Shown here: positions 22,595 to 32,950 of the stretch, in pieces
Numbering within the stretch: the first letter of the stretch is position 1
Layout: each line of letters begins with the position of its first letter
Assembly (NCBI RefSeq): GCF_024509555.1
Contig: NZ_JAMWEL010000005.1
Span: 42,280 to 106,279, forward strand
Reading direction: 5' to 3'
Origin: Streptococcus suis
Lineage (GTDB): Bacteria; Bacillota; Bacilli; Lactobacillales; Streptococcaceae
DNA length: 64,000 nucleotides
Translations under genes and position numbers: made by a program
The notes under the pieces: generated by a model
What the model was told of the DNA's origin: nothing
Seen by the model: only the letters and a program-made list of their open reading frames with translations
Database searches by the model: none

Positions 22595-25354
22595 ATGAAG
22601 AAGAAAACTCTTGTTGGTTCGGTAGCAACCCTTGTTTTGGGGATGAGTTTGTGTAGCTACCAGTTGGGTCGTTATCAGGCGACAGAAGAACAAAAAAATC
22701 GAGTGTCCTATATTGAAGATAGTCAAAAGGAAGAGTCGCTGGTCGCGGAGCAATTAACTCCGGAACAGGTTTCGGCCAAGGAAAATATTGATGCTGAGCA
22801 GATTGTTGTCAAAATTACAGACCAAGGTTATGTGACCTCTCACGGAGATCATTTCCATTACTACAATGGCAAGGTGCCTTTCGATGCTATCTTTAGTGAA
22901 GAATTGGTCATGAAAGATCCGAATTATGTTCTTCAAGACGGACACATTGTCAATGAGGTCCAAGATGGCTATGTTATCAAGGTAGATGGGAAATATTACC
23001 TTTACTTGAAAGATGCCAAACAGCAGAAAAATGTCCGGAGCAAGGAAGAAGTTGAACGACAGAAAGGGATTACATCGGCTGATAGCAAGCGACAGGTGGC
23101 AGGTTCTAGCCATTCAGACGGTCCCTATAAGACTGACGATGGTTATGTCTTTAATCCGACAGATGTCATTGAAGATACCGGTGATGGCTTTATTGTTCCT
23201 CATGGGGACCATTTCCATTTCATCCCGAAAAAAGATCTTTCAGCTACAGAGTTAAAAGCGGCTCAGGATTTTTGGGATAAAAAGGGTAGCAATCAGTCAA
23301 CCACTGGAAATCATTATGGAAATCACACTCAGAAAGCCCGGCAGGAAACTCCTGTTTCAGTACAAGGACAAGATTTGGCTAGCTTGTTGGCTCAGTTGGA
23401 TGCGACACCTTTATCCCAACGTCATGTTGAAGCAGATGGTTTAGTATTTGATCCAAGAGCTATCAGTAAAAAAACAGCTACCGGTGTAATTGTGCCCCAC
23501 GGAGATCATTTCCATTTTATTCCTTACAGTCAGATGTCTGCCTTGGAGGAAAAGATTGCCCGAATGATTGGCACAAGTGGTGCAAGCATCGGCCAGGAAA
23601 ATGGTGGTACCAGACACCAAGCAACTAGTCACCAAGTTCATTCCAATCCGGCACCAACTCCAGCCTTGCCAACTAACCAAACTAAGCCGACAGGGACTAC
23701 CAAACAACCGACTCGTATGTGGCAGGGGCGTCCGATAGCTGTTTATGGTAAGGGTTTGGATGGCAAAGCTTACTTTACTAGTGATGGTTATCAGTTCAGC
23801 AAGGCTTCGATTACCTCTGTTGATGAACATGGCTTGATTGCAAGCCACGGAGACCATTTCCATTATGTTGGTTTTGGTGAATTAGAAGAATTTGAATTGA
23901 AGGAAGTTGCAGTATGGTTGGTTGAAAAATCCCAGGTCAATGCTGGTGGTCATTCGACAACAGTTCCATCAAAACCAGTAACCCCTCCAGCGACAGAAGG
24001 ACAAGGAAATCCTGAAAACCGCCCCGAATTTGACAGTCAGGCAGTTTTGCGTAAGGCTAGTCATCAAGGTCGGGTGGGCTATTGGATGGAAGTGGATGGC
24101 AAGGCTTATTTCTATGCCCGTCAGGAATTAGATTTGATGAAGATTTCATTTGCAGAATTGCGCTTGATGGAGAAAGATCCGTCCTATCTATTTGATGTCA
24201 GCCCTGCTAAAGAAGGGGATTTGACACCGGCTCTGCTTGTGCCAATCCATAAGCTTCCAATGCGTGGTGGAAATGCTACCTATGATACCGGGGAAGTCTT
24301 TGTCATTCCGCATATTGACCACATCCATGTCCTGCCATATACCTGGTTGAACAAGGAACAGATTGCGACAATCAAGTATCTCATGCGTCATCCTGAAGTT
24401 CGTCCTGCAGCTTGGACCAGCAGCGGTCATAGTCATGATGAAGCAGCGGATCAGATTGCCCCAATTCTCAATGCGACGGCACCGGATAAGAGGGCTGGTT
24501 TGAAAAATTGGCAGATTGTCCATACAGCAGAAGAGGTGGGAGCAGCCCGTGCCCAAGGGCGATTTGCGACAGCTGATGGCTATATCTTTGCGGCTGAGGA
24601 TGTATTGGATCCAAGAAGTTTTGCCTTCCGTGATGCATTTAGTCTGCCCCGTGCAGACGACGATAGCCTGCGTTCAGTGAAAAAGAGCGAGCTCTCCAGT
24701 CAGGAATTAGCTGCGGTTCAAGCCCTATTAGACAAGCGTGACCGAGATGAATTGGCCAAACGTGTAACACCGCAAGAGCAACGGAAAGGATTGAAGAATT
24801 GGCAGATTGTCCACAGTTATGAGGAAATTGAAGCTGCCAAGGCGGCTGGTAAATTTACAACCAAGGATGGATACATTTTTGATCCACAAGATGTTGTCGA
24901 TCCAAAAACAAAGGTTTCTCAAACGGCCTTCCGTATCCCGAGACCAGATGGTTCAGGTTTCTACCGAGTGGAAAAAGCTGCGCTCCATCCGCAAACGGAA
25001 TTGGCACCAGCAGAGGCCTTGCTAGCGGCGACTCAACCAGTACCTGTCCAGCCTGCAAAACCAGTAGAGGTAGCAACGAAACCAAGCTCCTCTTCGATTA
25101 TTGCAACGCCAGCCCAACGCTTCACCCCTGAGGAAACAACAGAGGCAAGCAGCACACCAACAAGCGACCAAGCGCAAGAAACCAAGAGTGAGACTGCTCC
25201 AACAAGTGCATCACAATCGGATGCTGAGCCAGTTGCTAAACCGGCTAGCGAAGAAGTATCCAGCCAACCGGCAGTAGCTGATGTACCAGTTCCAGCTCCG
25301 ACAGAAACTACTGAAACCAAATCAGAGAAGGTGCTAGTTCCTGTCTCAGAATAA
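22595..25354 (+). CDS. htpS: Histidine triad surface protein (Pht/HtpS)
   Basis: The 919-residue protein has an N-terminal signal sequence and five histidine-triad motifs. HGDHFH occurs at residues 83, 203, 302 and 418, and the diverged HIDHIH at 573. Two related C-terminal modules contain GLKNWQIVH (about residues 636 and 734). The last 110 residues are Pro/Ala/Thr/Ser/Glu-rich, like a wall-spanning linker, but no LPXTG follows, as is usual for Pht proteins. These proteins scavenge zinc at the surface for Lmb/AdcAII and bind host complement regulators in relatives. It is co-transcribed with lmb. Confidence 0.93.
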   Translation: MKKKTLVGSVATLVLGMSLCSYQLGRYQATEEQKNRVSYIEDSQKEESLVAEQLTPEQVSAKENIDAEQIVVKITDQGYVTSHGDHFHYYNGKVPFDAIFSEELVMKDPNYVLQDGHIVNEVQDGYVIKVDGKYYLYLKDAKQQKNVRSKEEVERQKGITSADSKRQVAGSSHSDGPYKTDDGYVFNPTDVIEDTGDGFIVPHGDHFHFIPKKDLSATELKAAQDFWDKKGSNQSTTGNHYGNHTQKARQETPVSVQGQDLASLLAQLDATPLSQRHVEADGLVFDPRAISKKTATGVIVPHGDHFHFIPYSQMSALEEKIARMIGTSGASIGQENGGTRHQATSHQVHSNPAPTPALPTNQTKPTGTTKQPTRMWQGRPIAVYGKGLDGKAYFTSDGYQFSKASITSVDEHGLIASHGDHFHYVGFGELEEFELKEVAVWLVEKSQVNAGGHSTTVPSKPVTPPATEGQGNPENRPEFDSQAVLRKASHQGRVGYWMEVDGKAYFYARQELDLMKISFAELRLMEKDPSYLFDVSPAKEGDLTPALLVPIHKLPMRGGNATYDTGEVFVIPHIDHIHVLPYTWLNKEQIATIKYLMRHPEVRPAAWTSSGHSHDEAADQIAPILNATAPDKRAGLKNWQIVHTAEEVGAARAQGRFATADGYIFAAEDVLDPRSFAFRDAFSLPRADDDSLRSVKKSELSSQELAAVQALLDKRDRDELAKRVTPQEQRKGLKNWQIVHSYEEIEAAKAAGKFTTKDGYIFDPQDVVDPKTKVSQTAFRIPRPDGSGFYRVEKAALHPQTELAPAEALLAATQPVPVQPAKPVEVATKPSSSSIIATPAQRFTPEETTEASSTPTSDQAQETKSETAPTSASQSDAEPVAKPASEEVSSQPAVADVPVPAPTETTETKSEKVLVPVSE

Positions 25355-25358
25355 GAAA

Positions 25359-25436
25359 ATAGCTTTTGTACTACCTAAAATAGTTAGCAAGTATAGCCGA
25401 CTATCTTTGTGGTAGGCAGAAGCTTTTTTTATACAG
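25359..25436 (+). terminator. Terminator of lmb-htpS
   Basis: A long imperfect stem (AGCTTTTG...ACTACC with GGTAGGCAGAAGCT) encloses a second small hairpin (ATAGT/ACTAT) and ends in TTTTTTTAT. Confidence 0.65.
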
Positions 25437-25485
25437 GAAATAAACAGAATTATCTATATTTTTAAAAAAATCAGAAAATTCAATA

Positions 25486-25536
25486 TTGTGCTGTAAGCGA
25501 TTTCGTGTTAAAATACTTCTTGTATATAGTATACAA
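25486..25536 (+). promoter_or_regulatory. sspA promoter with downstream palindrome
   Basis: TTGTGC (25486), a 17-bp spacer and extended -10 TGTTAAAAT (TAAAAT 25509-25514). The palindrome TTGTATA-TAG-TATACAA (25520-25536) lies over the expected start of transcription and could be an operator. Confidence 0.6.
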
Positions 25537-25559
25537 ATCTAAACAAGGAGGTTATGTTT

Positions 25560-28500
25560 ATGACAAATCGCCGTTTGGTCAATAAACTCTTAAAGGCAAG
25601 TAGTTTATTGGCTGTCTTGACTGGGACTGTTTGTGTGGCCGTGCCTGTTTGGGCTGATGAGACAAGTAGCCTTCCACCTGTTACAGTGGAAAGTTTAACC
25701 GAATCTCAAGCAGAACTAGTATCAGCTCCAATAACTAGTCAAGATTTAGATCTGTCATCGACAGAAGAAAAAGTAGCAGATACTGTTGCTTCAACAGAAT
25801 CTATATCTAACTCGATTAATGAGGAAGTTAGCTCAGCTATTTCACAGCCAGAGGCAAGCGAACTGGCTACTACTACATCTTCAGGCACAGCTGTTGAAAA
25901 AACTACAGTTGAAGTGCTTTCAGAAGAAAGTAATGCTCTCATCAATGTCCCAACTGTCTGGGAGACGGGAAACAAGGGAGAAGGGATGGTCATTGCCATC
26001 GTTGACTCTGGTATTGATGTAGAACACGATGCCTATCGTTTGACAGATGTTACAAAAGCCAAATACCAAAGTGAAGAAGAGTTTGCGGCAGTAAAAGAGC
26101 AGGCGGGTATTCATTACGGTCAATGGTACAGTGAGAAAATCGTCTTTGCTTATAATTATCTAGATACAAATAATGAGGTAAAAGAAAGCAAGGAAGCCAC
26201 TCACGGTGGTCACGTTGCAGGTATTGCAGCAGGAAATCCCTCTCAGGAAGATAGCATTGGGCAAAAGATTGTGGGTGTAGCACCTGAAGCTCAGCTTATG
26301 TTTATGCGTGTCTTTTCAGAGAATTTTGGTGATGGAACCCAGCCGTTTCTATATATTCGAGCGATTGAAGACGCTGTCAAATTGGGTGCGGATGTCATTA
26401 ACTTGAGTTTGGGTTCGGCAGCAGGTTCTTTGATTGATGCCAGTGTTGCTTTAAACCAAGCAATTGAAGATGCCAAGAAACGTGGAGTATCCGTTGTTAT
26501 TGCAGCGGGTAACGATCGTGTTTGGGGAGATGGACAGGATAATCCTTGGGTTGAAAATCCAGATTATGGTCTAGTAGCCTCTCCGGCAGCAGCTAAGGAT
26601 TCCATTGCGGTGGCTTCTTTCAATAATACCCATGTTGTTAAAGATGTCTTCACTATTCGAGGTATGGAGAACCAGCCAGCATTTAACAATGGTAAGGGAA
26701 CCTACACTCAGCCTAGCGGTCTACCAGACTTTGATACCAGCCAAGAGTACGATTACGTTTTTGTCGGTATTGGTAATCCAGAAGATTTCCAAGGGAAAGA
26801 CCTTAATGGCAAAGTCGCTCTAATCCAACGTGGTACGATTTCGTTTGATGCTAAGATTGCTGAAGCCAAGAAAAATGGAGCAGTTGGAGCAGTTATTTTC
26901 AACAACATTGACACAGGTAATGACCTATCAATGGCGGTAACCTCAAGAGAGGCTCGTTCTATCCCGTCTATCTTCATTCCTAAAGCACTTGGTTTGGAAT
27001 TGGCAGATAAATCAGGTACAGACACCTACAAGCTAGTGTTTGACAAAAAGAAAGCCATGATGGACAATCCAGAGGGCAATCAGATGTCTGAATTTACCAG
27101 CTGGGGTTTAACGGCAGATGGTGAGTTGAAACCGGATGTTACTGCACCGGGTGGAGCTATTTATTCCAGTATCAATGATGGCAAGTATGCTAGCATGAAC
27201 GGTACGTCCATGGCTTCTCCGCATGTTGCAGGTGCCGTAGCTCTTATTAAAAAAGGATTGATGGAGAGATATCCTGACTTGACAGGACAAGCTCTTCAAG
27301 ACCGTATCAAGCAAGTCTTGATGTCAACAGCTCGTCCACACTTTGATGTGGCTGCCAATGCTTATGTTTCACCAAGACAGCAAGGTTCAGGTTTGATTGA
27401 TGTTCCAGCGGCTATTGCGACAGACTTGTATGTTTTAGGTAGTGAAGGGTATCCGAGCATTTCACTAGGTAATGTTCAAGACATCTTCAGCTTTGATGTG
27501 ACGCTCTACAATACATCTGACAAGGCTCAGACTGTTACCTACAAGACACACTTGAATACGGATGCTGTTGAGAACGGTACATTCAGCTTGACGCCACGGG
27601 AATTGACACAGGTTGAGGGACAGGAAATTACTGTCGATGCATATTCTAGCAAGACAGTGACTATTTCTTTAGATGCGTCTAGTTATGCAGAGGAACTGGC
27701 TCAATTGATGCCAAATGGTTATTATTTGGAAGGTTTTATTCGCTTCCTAAATAAAGATGATCAAATGGATCTGGTCAGTCTTCCATTCGTTGGTTTCCGA
27801 GGGAAATTCCAAGATTTGGCAGTTTTAGAGAAATCGATTTATGATTTTTCTACCGAGGAAGCTCCTTTCTATACAGAAAATGATTTCTCTGTGACAGGTG
27901 GTTTGGCAGTAGATGAGAAAAACTTCTACACAGCCTTGTTATCTGGTAAAGCGGAATTTAACCACGAAACAGGTGAACATGGTATTCAATCTCCATTTAT
28001 CTTGGGTACTTTTGAAGATGCAGACGGAAATTTCCTCTTGAAAAAAGATGAGAATGGTCAGCCAATCCTCGCTCTTTCTCCAAATGGAGACGGAAACCGA
28101 GATGGAATTGTTTTCCGTGGTGTATTCCTTCGTAACTTCCGTAATTTGCAAGCGACAGTTTATGCTGCAGATGATACAGAACGTACGACTCCACTATGGC
28201 AAGGGGACTTAATCAGCGGGCCGAAGAATTTCTATGCTGGTCGTCCTACTAATCCACGTGCACATTTGATTGAAACATCTGCCTGGGAAGGTAAGGATAA
28301 GAACGGTCAAGATTTGCCAGATGGTAAGTATCAATACGTTATTTCATACCTGCCTGAAACATCTGGTGCCAAGGAGCAATTCATTACCTATACTATTGAA
28401 TTGAATCGTGTTCGCCCTGCTATTACAACAGGTGTTGTGGATATGGAGGCAATGACCTTTAAACCACGTTCTCCGATTGCCTACGGTATGCCGATTTACC

Positions 28501-30245
28501 GTGAGCGTGTTTATTATGTCATCCATACAAAAGATGAGAATGGGCAACCAGTAGAAATTGAAGATCCTAATAACATTGGTCCAACTGGTCGTCCATTGAA
28601 AGAAGTATTGACCCAGCCACGTCGTGTCTATGTACAGCCAGATGAAAATGGTGTGTATCAATTGCCGACAGAGGACATCTTAGGTCGTCCACTGGACATT
28701 TCTAGCTTCTTCTATGCAGTAGAGGATCAGGCGGGTAATGTTTTAAGTGCAAACCTATCTGAATTTGCTGAAGTACCAAGCGACCATGGGGTCGTTGTTG
28801 TTCAGATCATCAATGATCAGACTGATCAAGAACATCCAACCGCCTACAACTATATTATTAGAGATGCGGAAGGAAACCAGCTTGAACTCTTGAAACCAGC
28901 GGGTCCGACAAGTAATATTCAATTGCTTCCATTTGGAACCTACACAGTTGAATTGCATTTGTTCGATAAAGATGAAGTTCGTCTCATTGACGGTGAGCCT
29001 CTCATTAAAACATTTACTGTTTCAGAAGAGAATAGTTTAGTTGGTATTGATTTCCGAGTAATTGCTGTAGACCGTTCTCCGGTTCTTGCAGATTTTGGTG
29101 GTCTAGTACCAGAGGGAACTAAAGTATATTTGGTTAATCAGAGCGGAGAAGAGCTTGAGCTTACTCGTGCTCGTTATGCTCCGGAAGTCTTTGAACGTTT
29201 GGTTACACATGGGGACTATTCAATCCGTATTGAAGTGCCTACAGGCTATGGTGTGGTAGATACTCCGACGACTTATAAGGTCGAAGAGGCAGTTCGCAAC
29301 TATTTGAATCTAATTTTGACAGCCAAGGGAGACATTGAAAATGGAGGAAAATCTCTCACAAATGATACTCCAGTTCTTCCAACCCTTGACCTGTCAGTCG
29401 ATACGGACGGCGATGGCTTTAGCAATCAAGTAGAATTGGAGCAAGGTTCTGACTATGCTGATGCAGCTTCAGTTCCTGAGGTGGCAGCCAAGGGTGATCC
29501 AACATTCTTTGAATTACCAGTCGGTCATTTGGCTATGAATGGTTCCTCTGTAACCGCCCCAGTTCTTCCAATCTTTGACCTGTCAGCTGATACAGACGGC
29601 GATGGCTTTAGCAATCAAGTAGAATTGGAGCAAGGTTCTGATTATGCTGATGCAGCTTCAGTTCCTGATGTGACAATTAAAGGTGATCCAACATTCTTTG
29701 AATTACCAGTCGGTCATTTGGCTATGAATGGCTCCTCTATAACCGCCCCAGATCTTCCGGTCTTTGATCTATCAGCCGATACGGATGGCGACGGTTTTAA
29801 TAACCAAGTAGAATTGGAGCAAGGTTCTGATTATGCTGATGCAAGTACAGTTCCTGAGGTGGCAGCCAAGGGTGATCCAACATTCTTTGAATTACCAGTC
29901 GGTCATTTGGCTATGAATGGTTCCTCTGTAACCGCCCCAGCCCTTCCAATCTTTGACTTGACTACAGATACCGATGGTGACGGCTTTAGTAACCAAGTAG
30001 AATTGGAACACGGTTCTGACTATGCAGATGTGACTTCAATACCGGAGAAGGATCTGACACTTCCAGAAGGGCCTAAGCCGGATCTTGTAAGATCAGTAGC
30101 AGGATCACAAAATCCAGTTTGGCAGATTTCTTCTGCTAAAACTCTTCCTGTCACGGGAGTTGTAGAAAATATGAATTTCTATCTTGTGGCTAGCTTGACA
30201 AGTCTATCAGCATTTCTTTTCTTCAAGAAAAGAGAGGAAGCTTAG
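25560..30245 (+). CDS. sspA: LPXTG cell-envelope subtilisin-like protease (SspA type)
   Basis: Of two ATGs, the second (25560) is 8 nt from AAGGAGG and is preferred; 1561 residues. A signal peptide ends near WADE. The S8 catalytic domain has Asp149 (AIVDSGIDVEHD), His215 (THGGHVAGIAAG), a protease-associated insert at about 370-490, and Ser550 (NGTSMASPHVAG). Fn3-like C5a-peptidase domains follow. Then come four calcium-type DTDGDGFSNQVELE repeats (about residues 1270-1495), each 63 residues. Sorting signal LPVTG is at 1529-1533, with a membrane helix and KKREEA tail. The S. suis SspA protease is a known virulence factor that degrades host proteins. The gene is monocistronic. Confidence 0.94.
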   Translation: MTNRRLVNKLLKASSLLAVLTGTVCVAVPVWADETSSLPPVTVESLTESQAELVSAPITSQDLDLSSTEEKVADTVASTESISNSINEEVSSAISQPEASELATTTSSGTAVEKTTVEVLSEESNALINVPTVWETGNKGEGMVIAIVDSGIDVEHDAYRLTDVTKAKYQSEEEFAAVKEQAGIHYGQWYSEKIVFAYNYLDTNNEVKESKEATHGGHVAGIAAGNPSQEDSIGQKIVGVAPEAQLMFMRVFSENFGDGTQPFLYIRAIEDAVKLGADVINLSLGSAAGSLIDASVALNQAIEDAKKRGVSVVIAAGNDRVWGDGQDNPWVENPDYGLVASPAAAKDSIAVASFNNTHVVKDVFTIRGMENQPAFNNGKGTYTQPSGLPDFDTSQEYDYVFVGIGNPEDFQGKDLNGKVALIQRGTISFDAKIAEAKKNGAVGAVIFNNIDTGNDLSMAVTSREARSIPSIFIPKALGLELADKSGTDTYKLVFDKKKAMMDNPEGNQMSEFTSWGLTADGELKPDVTAPGGAIYSSINDGKYASMNGTSMASPHVAGAVALIKKGLMERYPDLTGQALQDRIKQVLMSTARPHFDVAANAYVSPRQQGSGLIDVPAAIATDLYVLGSEGYPSISLGNVQDIFSFDVTLYNTSDKAQTVTYKTHLNTDAVENGTFSLTPRELTQVEGQEITVDAYSSKTVTISLDASSYAEELAQLMPNGYYLEGFIRFLNKDDQMDLVSLPFVGFRGKFQDLAVLEKSIYDFSTEEAPFYTENDFSVTGGLAVDEKNFYTALLSGKAEFNHETGEHGIQSPFILGTFEDADGNFLLKKDENGQPILALSPNGDGNRDGIVFRGVFLRNFRNLQATVYAADDTERTTPLWQGDLISGPKNFYAGRPTNPRAHLIETSAWEGKDKNGQDLPDGKYQYVISYLPETSGAKEQFITYTIELNRVRPAITTGVVDMEAMTFKPRSPIAYGMPIYRERVYYVIHTKDENGQPVEIEDPNNIGPTGRPLKEVLTQPRRVYVQPDENGVYQLPTEDILGRPLDISSFFYAVEDQAGNVLSANLSEFAEVPSDHGVVVVQIINDQTDQEHPTAYNYIIRDAEGNQLELLKPAGPTSNIQLLPFGTYTVELHLFDKDEVRLIDGEPLIKTFTVSEENSLVGIDFRVIAVDRSPVLADFGGLVPEGTKVYLVNQSGEELELTRARYAPEVFERLVTHGDYSIRIEVPTGYGVVDTPTTYKVEEAVRNYLNLILTAKGDIENGGKSLTNDTPVLPTLDLSVDTDGDGFSNQVELEQGSDYADAASVPEVAAKGDPTFFELPVGHLAMNGSSVTAPVLPIFDLSADTDGDGFSNQVELEQGSDYADAASVPDVTIKGDPTFFELPVGHLAMNGSSITAPDLPVFDLSADTDGDGFNNQVELEQGSDYADASTVPEVAAKGDPTFFELPVGHLAMNGSSVTAPALPIFDLTTDTDGDGFSNQVELEHGSDYADVTSIPEKDLTLPEGPKPDLVRSVAGSQNPVWQISSAKTLPVTGVVENMNFYLVASLTSLSAFLFFKKREEA
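29371..30045 (+). repeat. 189-bp in-frame tandem repeats in sspA
   Basis: CAGTTCTTCC-type unit starts fall at 29371, 29560, 29749 and 29938, exactly 189 bp (63 codons) apart; the last copy is partial. Each unit encodes DTDGDGF(S/N)NQVELE(Q/H)GSDYAD and, in the full units, GDPTFFELPVGHLAMNGSS. The copies are nearly identical at DNA level, so copy number can change by recombination. Confidence 0.9.
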
Positions 30246-30261
30246 TGAGTCGCTAGGGAGA

Positions 30262-30303
30262 AAAAAGGTCTAGTTAGCAGTACCAACTAGGCCTTTCTTT
30301 TCT
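30262..30303 (+). terminator. sspA terminator
   Basis: AAAGGTCTAGTT pairs with AACTAGGCCTTT around a 9-nt loop, followed by CTTTTCT. Confidence 0.8.
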
Positions 30304-30321
30304 AAAAAAATTCACTTATCT

Positions 30322-30350
30322 TTGACTATTTGCCAATTTTAGCGTAAAAT
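30322..30350 (+). promoter_or_regulatory. rpoE promoter
   Basis: TTGACT (30322), a 17-bp spacer and TAAAAT (30345-30350). Confidence 0.85.
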
Positions 30351-30380
30351 AGAAAGGAAAGACATAAAAGGAGAAGACCC

Positions 30381-30962
30381 TTGGAACTAAACGTATTTGC
30401 AGGACAAGAAAAAAGTGAACTTTCCATGATTGAAGTGGCACGTGCTATTTTGGAAGAACGTGGCCGTGATAATGAAATGTACTTCAATGACTTGGTTAAT
30501 GAAATTCAAAACTACCTTGAAAAATCAAACAGTGACATTCGTGCAGCCTTGCCAACTTTCTATTCAGATTTGAATGTGGATGGTAGCTTCATTCCGCTAG
30601 GTGAAAACAAATGGGGCCTTCGTTCATGGTATGCAATCGATGAAATCGATGAAGAAGTGATTACTCTTGAGGAAGACGACGAAGATGCACCGAAACGTAA
30701 GAAAAAGCGTGTTAATGCCTTCATGGACGGTGATGAGGATGCGATTGACTATGGTCATGATGATCCAGAAGACGAGGATAATTATTCTGATAATTCTTCA
30801 TCAGAATATGATGATGAGAATCCAGATGATGAAAAGGATGAAGTTGAATCATATGACTCCGAAATCAATGAAATCATTCCAGAAGATGAATTAGATGATG
30901 AAACGGTTGATTTGGCTGAAGAAGATGATGACTATTCTGATGAAGAAGTCATTGACGAGTAG
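30381..30962 (+). CDS. rpoE: RNA polymerase delta subunit
   Basis: The 193-residue delta factor starts at a TTG with AAAGGAGAAG in front. The N-terminal HARE-HTH domain (residues 1-95, [28 protein letters not shown]) contacts core RNA polymerase. The C-terminal half is an almost continuous Asp/Glu tail that displaces nucleic acid and speeds recycling. The position just before pyrG is conserved across Firmicutes. Length is normal for streptococci. Confidence 0.96.
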   Translation: MELNVFAGQEKSELSMIEVARAILEERGRDNEMYFNDLVNEIQNYLEKSNSDIRAALPTFYSDLNVDGSFIPLGENKWGLRSWYAIDEIDEEVITLEEDDEDAPKRKKKRVNAFMDGDEDAIDYGHDDPEDEDNYSDNSSSEYDDENPDDEKDEVESYDSEINEIIPEDELDDETVDLAEEDDDYSDEEVIDE

Positions 30963-30978
30963 TAATATAAACTTGTGT

Positions 30979-31007
30979 TTGACAAGGCTTATATTTTTCG
31001 ATAATAT
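30979..31007 (+). promoter_or_regulatory. pyrG promoter
   Basis: TTGACA (30979-30984), a 17-bp spacer and TAATAT (31002-31007). The start of transcription is predicted at the first G of GGGC (31014). Confidence 0.85.
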
Positions 31008-31013
31008 ATTATC

Positions 31014-31070
31014 GGGCACCTCTTTTGAGGTCGGAGCTCCCTAGTCAATAGGGAGCTATTTTTGTTTTTT
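31014..31070 (+). promoter_or_regulatory. pyrG CTP-sensitive attenuator leader
   Basis: The predicted transcript begins GGGCACC. A small ACCTC-TTTT-GAGGT hairpin is followed by a terminator, AGCTCCCTA/TAGGGAGCT (31035-31057), with TTTTTGTTTTTT. In Bacillus and Lactococcus pyrG a GGGC start allows extra Gs to be added when CTP is low, and the G tract pairs with the CU-rich terminator arm. All the parts are present here. Confidence 0.85.
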
Positions 31071-31129
31071 CTTCATCATTATTGAAATCTACACCCCGTC
31101 ATGATGATGACAGTAGAGAAGGAGTTTGC

Positions 31130-32734
31130 ATGACAAAATATATTTTTGTAACTGGTGGCGTTGTGTCATCGATTGGTAAGGGAATTGTAGCAGCAAGTTT
31201 GGGCCGCCTCTTGAAAAACAGAGGATTGAAAGTTACTATTCAAAAATTCGATCCCTACATCAACATTGACCCAGGGACCATGAGTCCCTACCAACACGGG
31301 GAAGTATTTGTGACAGATGATGGTGCAGAAACTGACTTGGACCTCGGTCACTATGAGAGATTCATCGACATCAACCTCAACAAATATTCAAACGTCACCA
31401 CTGGTAAGATTTACAGCGAAGTCCTTCGGAAAGAACGCAAGGGAGAGTACCTAGGGGCAACGGTTCAGGTTATTCCACATATCACAGATGCTCTCAAGGA
31501 CAAAATCAAGCGGGCAGCCCGCACAACAGATGCAGATGTTATTATCACAGAAGTTGGGGGAACTGTTGGAGATATTGAAAGTCTCCCCTTCCTTGAAGCC
31601 CTCCGTCAGATGAAGGCGGATGTTGGCTCTGATAATGTCATGTACATCCACACCACCCTCTTGCCTTATCTCAGGGCAGCAGGAGAAATGAAGACCAAGC
31701 CGACCCAGCATTCGGTCAAAGAATTACGTGGACTGGGTATTCAACCAAACATGTTGGTAATCCGAACAGAACAGCCAGCTGGTCAAGGGATTAAAAATAA
31801 GTTGGCTCAATTCTGTGATGTGGCACCAGAAGCGGTCATTGAATCACTGGACGTTGAACACCTCTACCAAATTCCGCTCAATATGCAGGCACAAAATATG
31901 GACCAGATTGTCTGTGACCATTTGAAATTAGATGTGCCACCAGCAGATATGACAGATTGGTCAGCCATGGTTGACAAGGTTCTAAATCTCAAGAAGACTG
32001 TCAAAATTGCCCTTGTTGGTAAATACGTCGAGCTCCAAGATGCTTACATTTCAGTTGTAGAAGCCTTGAAACACTCAGGCTATGCCAATGATGTAGCAAT
32101 TGAGTTGGATTGGGTCAATGCCAACGACTTGACGTCAGAAAATGTCGCTGACCGACTTGGACAAGCGCAAGGCATTCTCGTACCTGGCGGCTTTGGTCAA
32201 CGCGGTACCGAAGGAAAAATTCAAGCCATTCGCTATGCCCGTGAGAATGATGTGCCTATGTTAGGCGTCTGCTTGGGTATGCAGTTGACTTGTGTGGAAT
32301 TTGCTCGCCACGTTCTTGGCTTAGAAGGAGCCAATAGTTTTGAGCTGGATCCAGAAACCAAGTACCCTATTATTGATATTATGCGCGACCAAATTGGTGT
32401 CGAAGACTTGGGCGGAACACTCCGTCTGGGACTCTATCCAAGCAAACTCAAACGTGGCTCAAAGGCTGCTGCAGCCTATGACAACCAAGAAGTTGTCCAA
32501 CGTCGCCACCGCCACCGTTACGAGTTTAACAATGACTTCCGTCAACAATTTGAAGAAGCTGGTTTTGTCTTCTCAGGTGTATCGCCAGACAACCGCCTGG
32601 TTGAAATCGTTGAAATTCCTGAGAACAAGTTCTTTGTGGCCTGTCAGTATCACCCAGAACTCCAATCTCGACCAAATCGTCCTGAAGGACTCTATACTGC
32701 CTTCGTCACAGCAGCGGTTGGGAATAGTAAGTAA
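31130..32734 (+). CDS. pyrG: CTP synthase
   Basis: The start at 31130 has GGAG 7 nt upstream; 534 residues. The N-terminal synthase domain has [16 protein letters not shown] and [40 protein letters not shown]. The C-terminal class I glutamine amidotransferase has the nucleophile Cys in LGVCLGMQ and His-Glu in YHPELQSRP. The enzyme makes CTP from UTP, ATP and glutamine. Expression is very probably controlled by the attenuator in its leader. Confidence 0.98.
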   Translation: MTKYIFVTGGVVSSIGKGIVAASLGRLLKNRGLKVTIQKFDPYINIDPGTMSPYQHGEVFVTDDGAETDLDLGHYERFIDINLNKYSNVTTGKIYSEVLRKERKGEYLGATVQVIPHITDALKDKIKRAARTTDADVIITEVGGTVGDIESLPFLEALRQMKADVGSDNVMYIHTTLLPYLRAAGEMKTKPTQHSVKELRGLGIQPNMLVIRTEQPAGQGIKNKLAQFCDVAPEAVIESLDVEHLYQIPLNMQAQNMDQIVCDHLKLDVPPADMTDWSAMVDKVLNLKKTVKIALVGKYVELQDAYISVVEALKHSGYANDVAIELDWVNANDLTSENVADRLGQAQGILVPGGFGQRGTEGKIQAIRYARENDVPMLGVCLGMQLTCVEFARHVLGLEGANSFELDPETKYPIIDIMRDQIGVEDLGGTLRLGLYPSKLKRGSKAAAAYDNQEVVQRRHRHRYEFNNDFRQQFEEAGFVFSGVSPDNRLVEIVEIPENKFFVACQYHPELQSRPNRPEGLYTAFVTAAVGNSK

Positions 32735-32950
32735 TGCTTGTGGATGACTTGCAATATGGTGATTTTCTGACATATTTGATAAAGTCATAGCAATTGGAAA
32801 ATTTGTTTGGCCTGCATCTATTTTGGGTCAAGATATCCTATCATTCTTCCAGGGGTAATTAATCGAATATTCAGACAATTTCTTTGTATTTTCTTGAAAA
32901 TTATTGAAAAATATGAGAAAATGATAAAAACAAGAAAGATGAGAATTCCA

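Noticed and set aside
22595..25354. Missing LPXTG in HtpS as a truncation
   Set aside because: Pht-family proteins normally lack LPXTG and the C-terminal linker is complete before a terminator.
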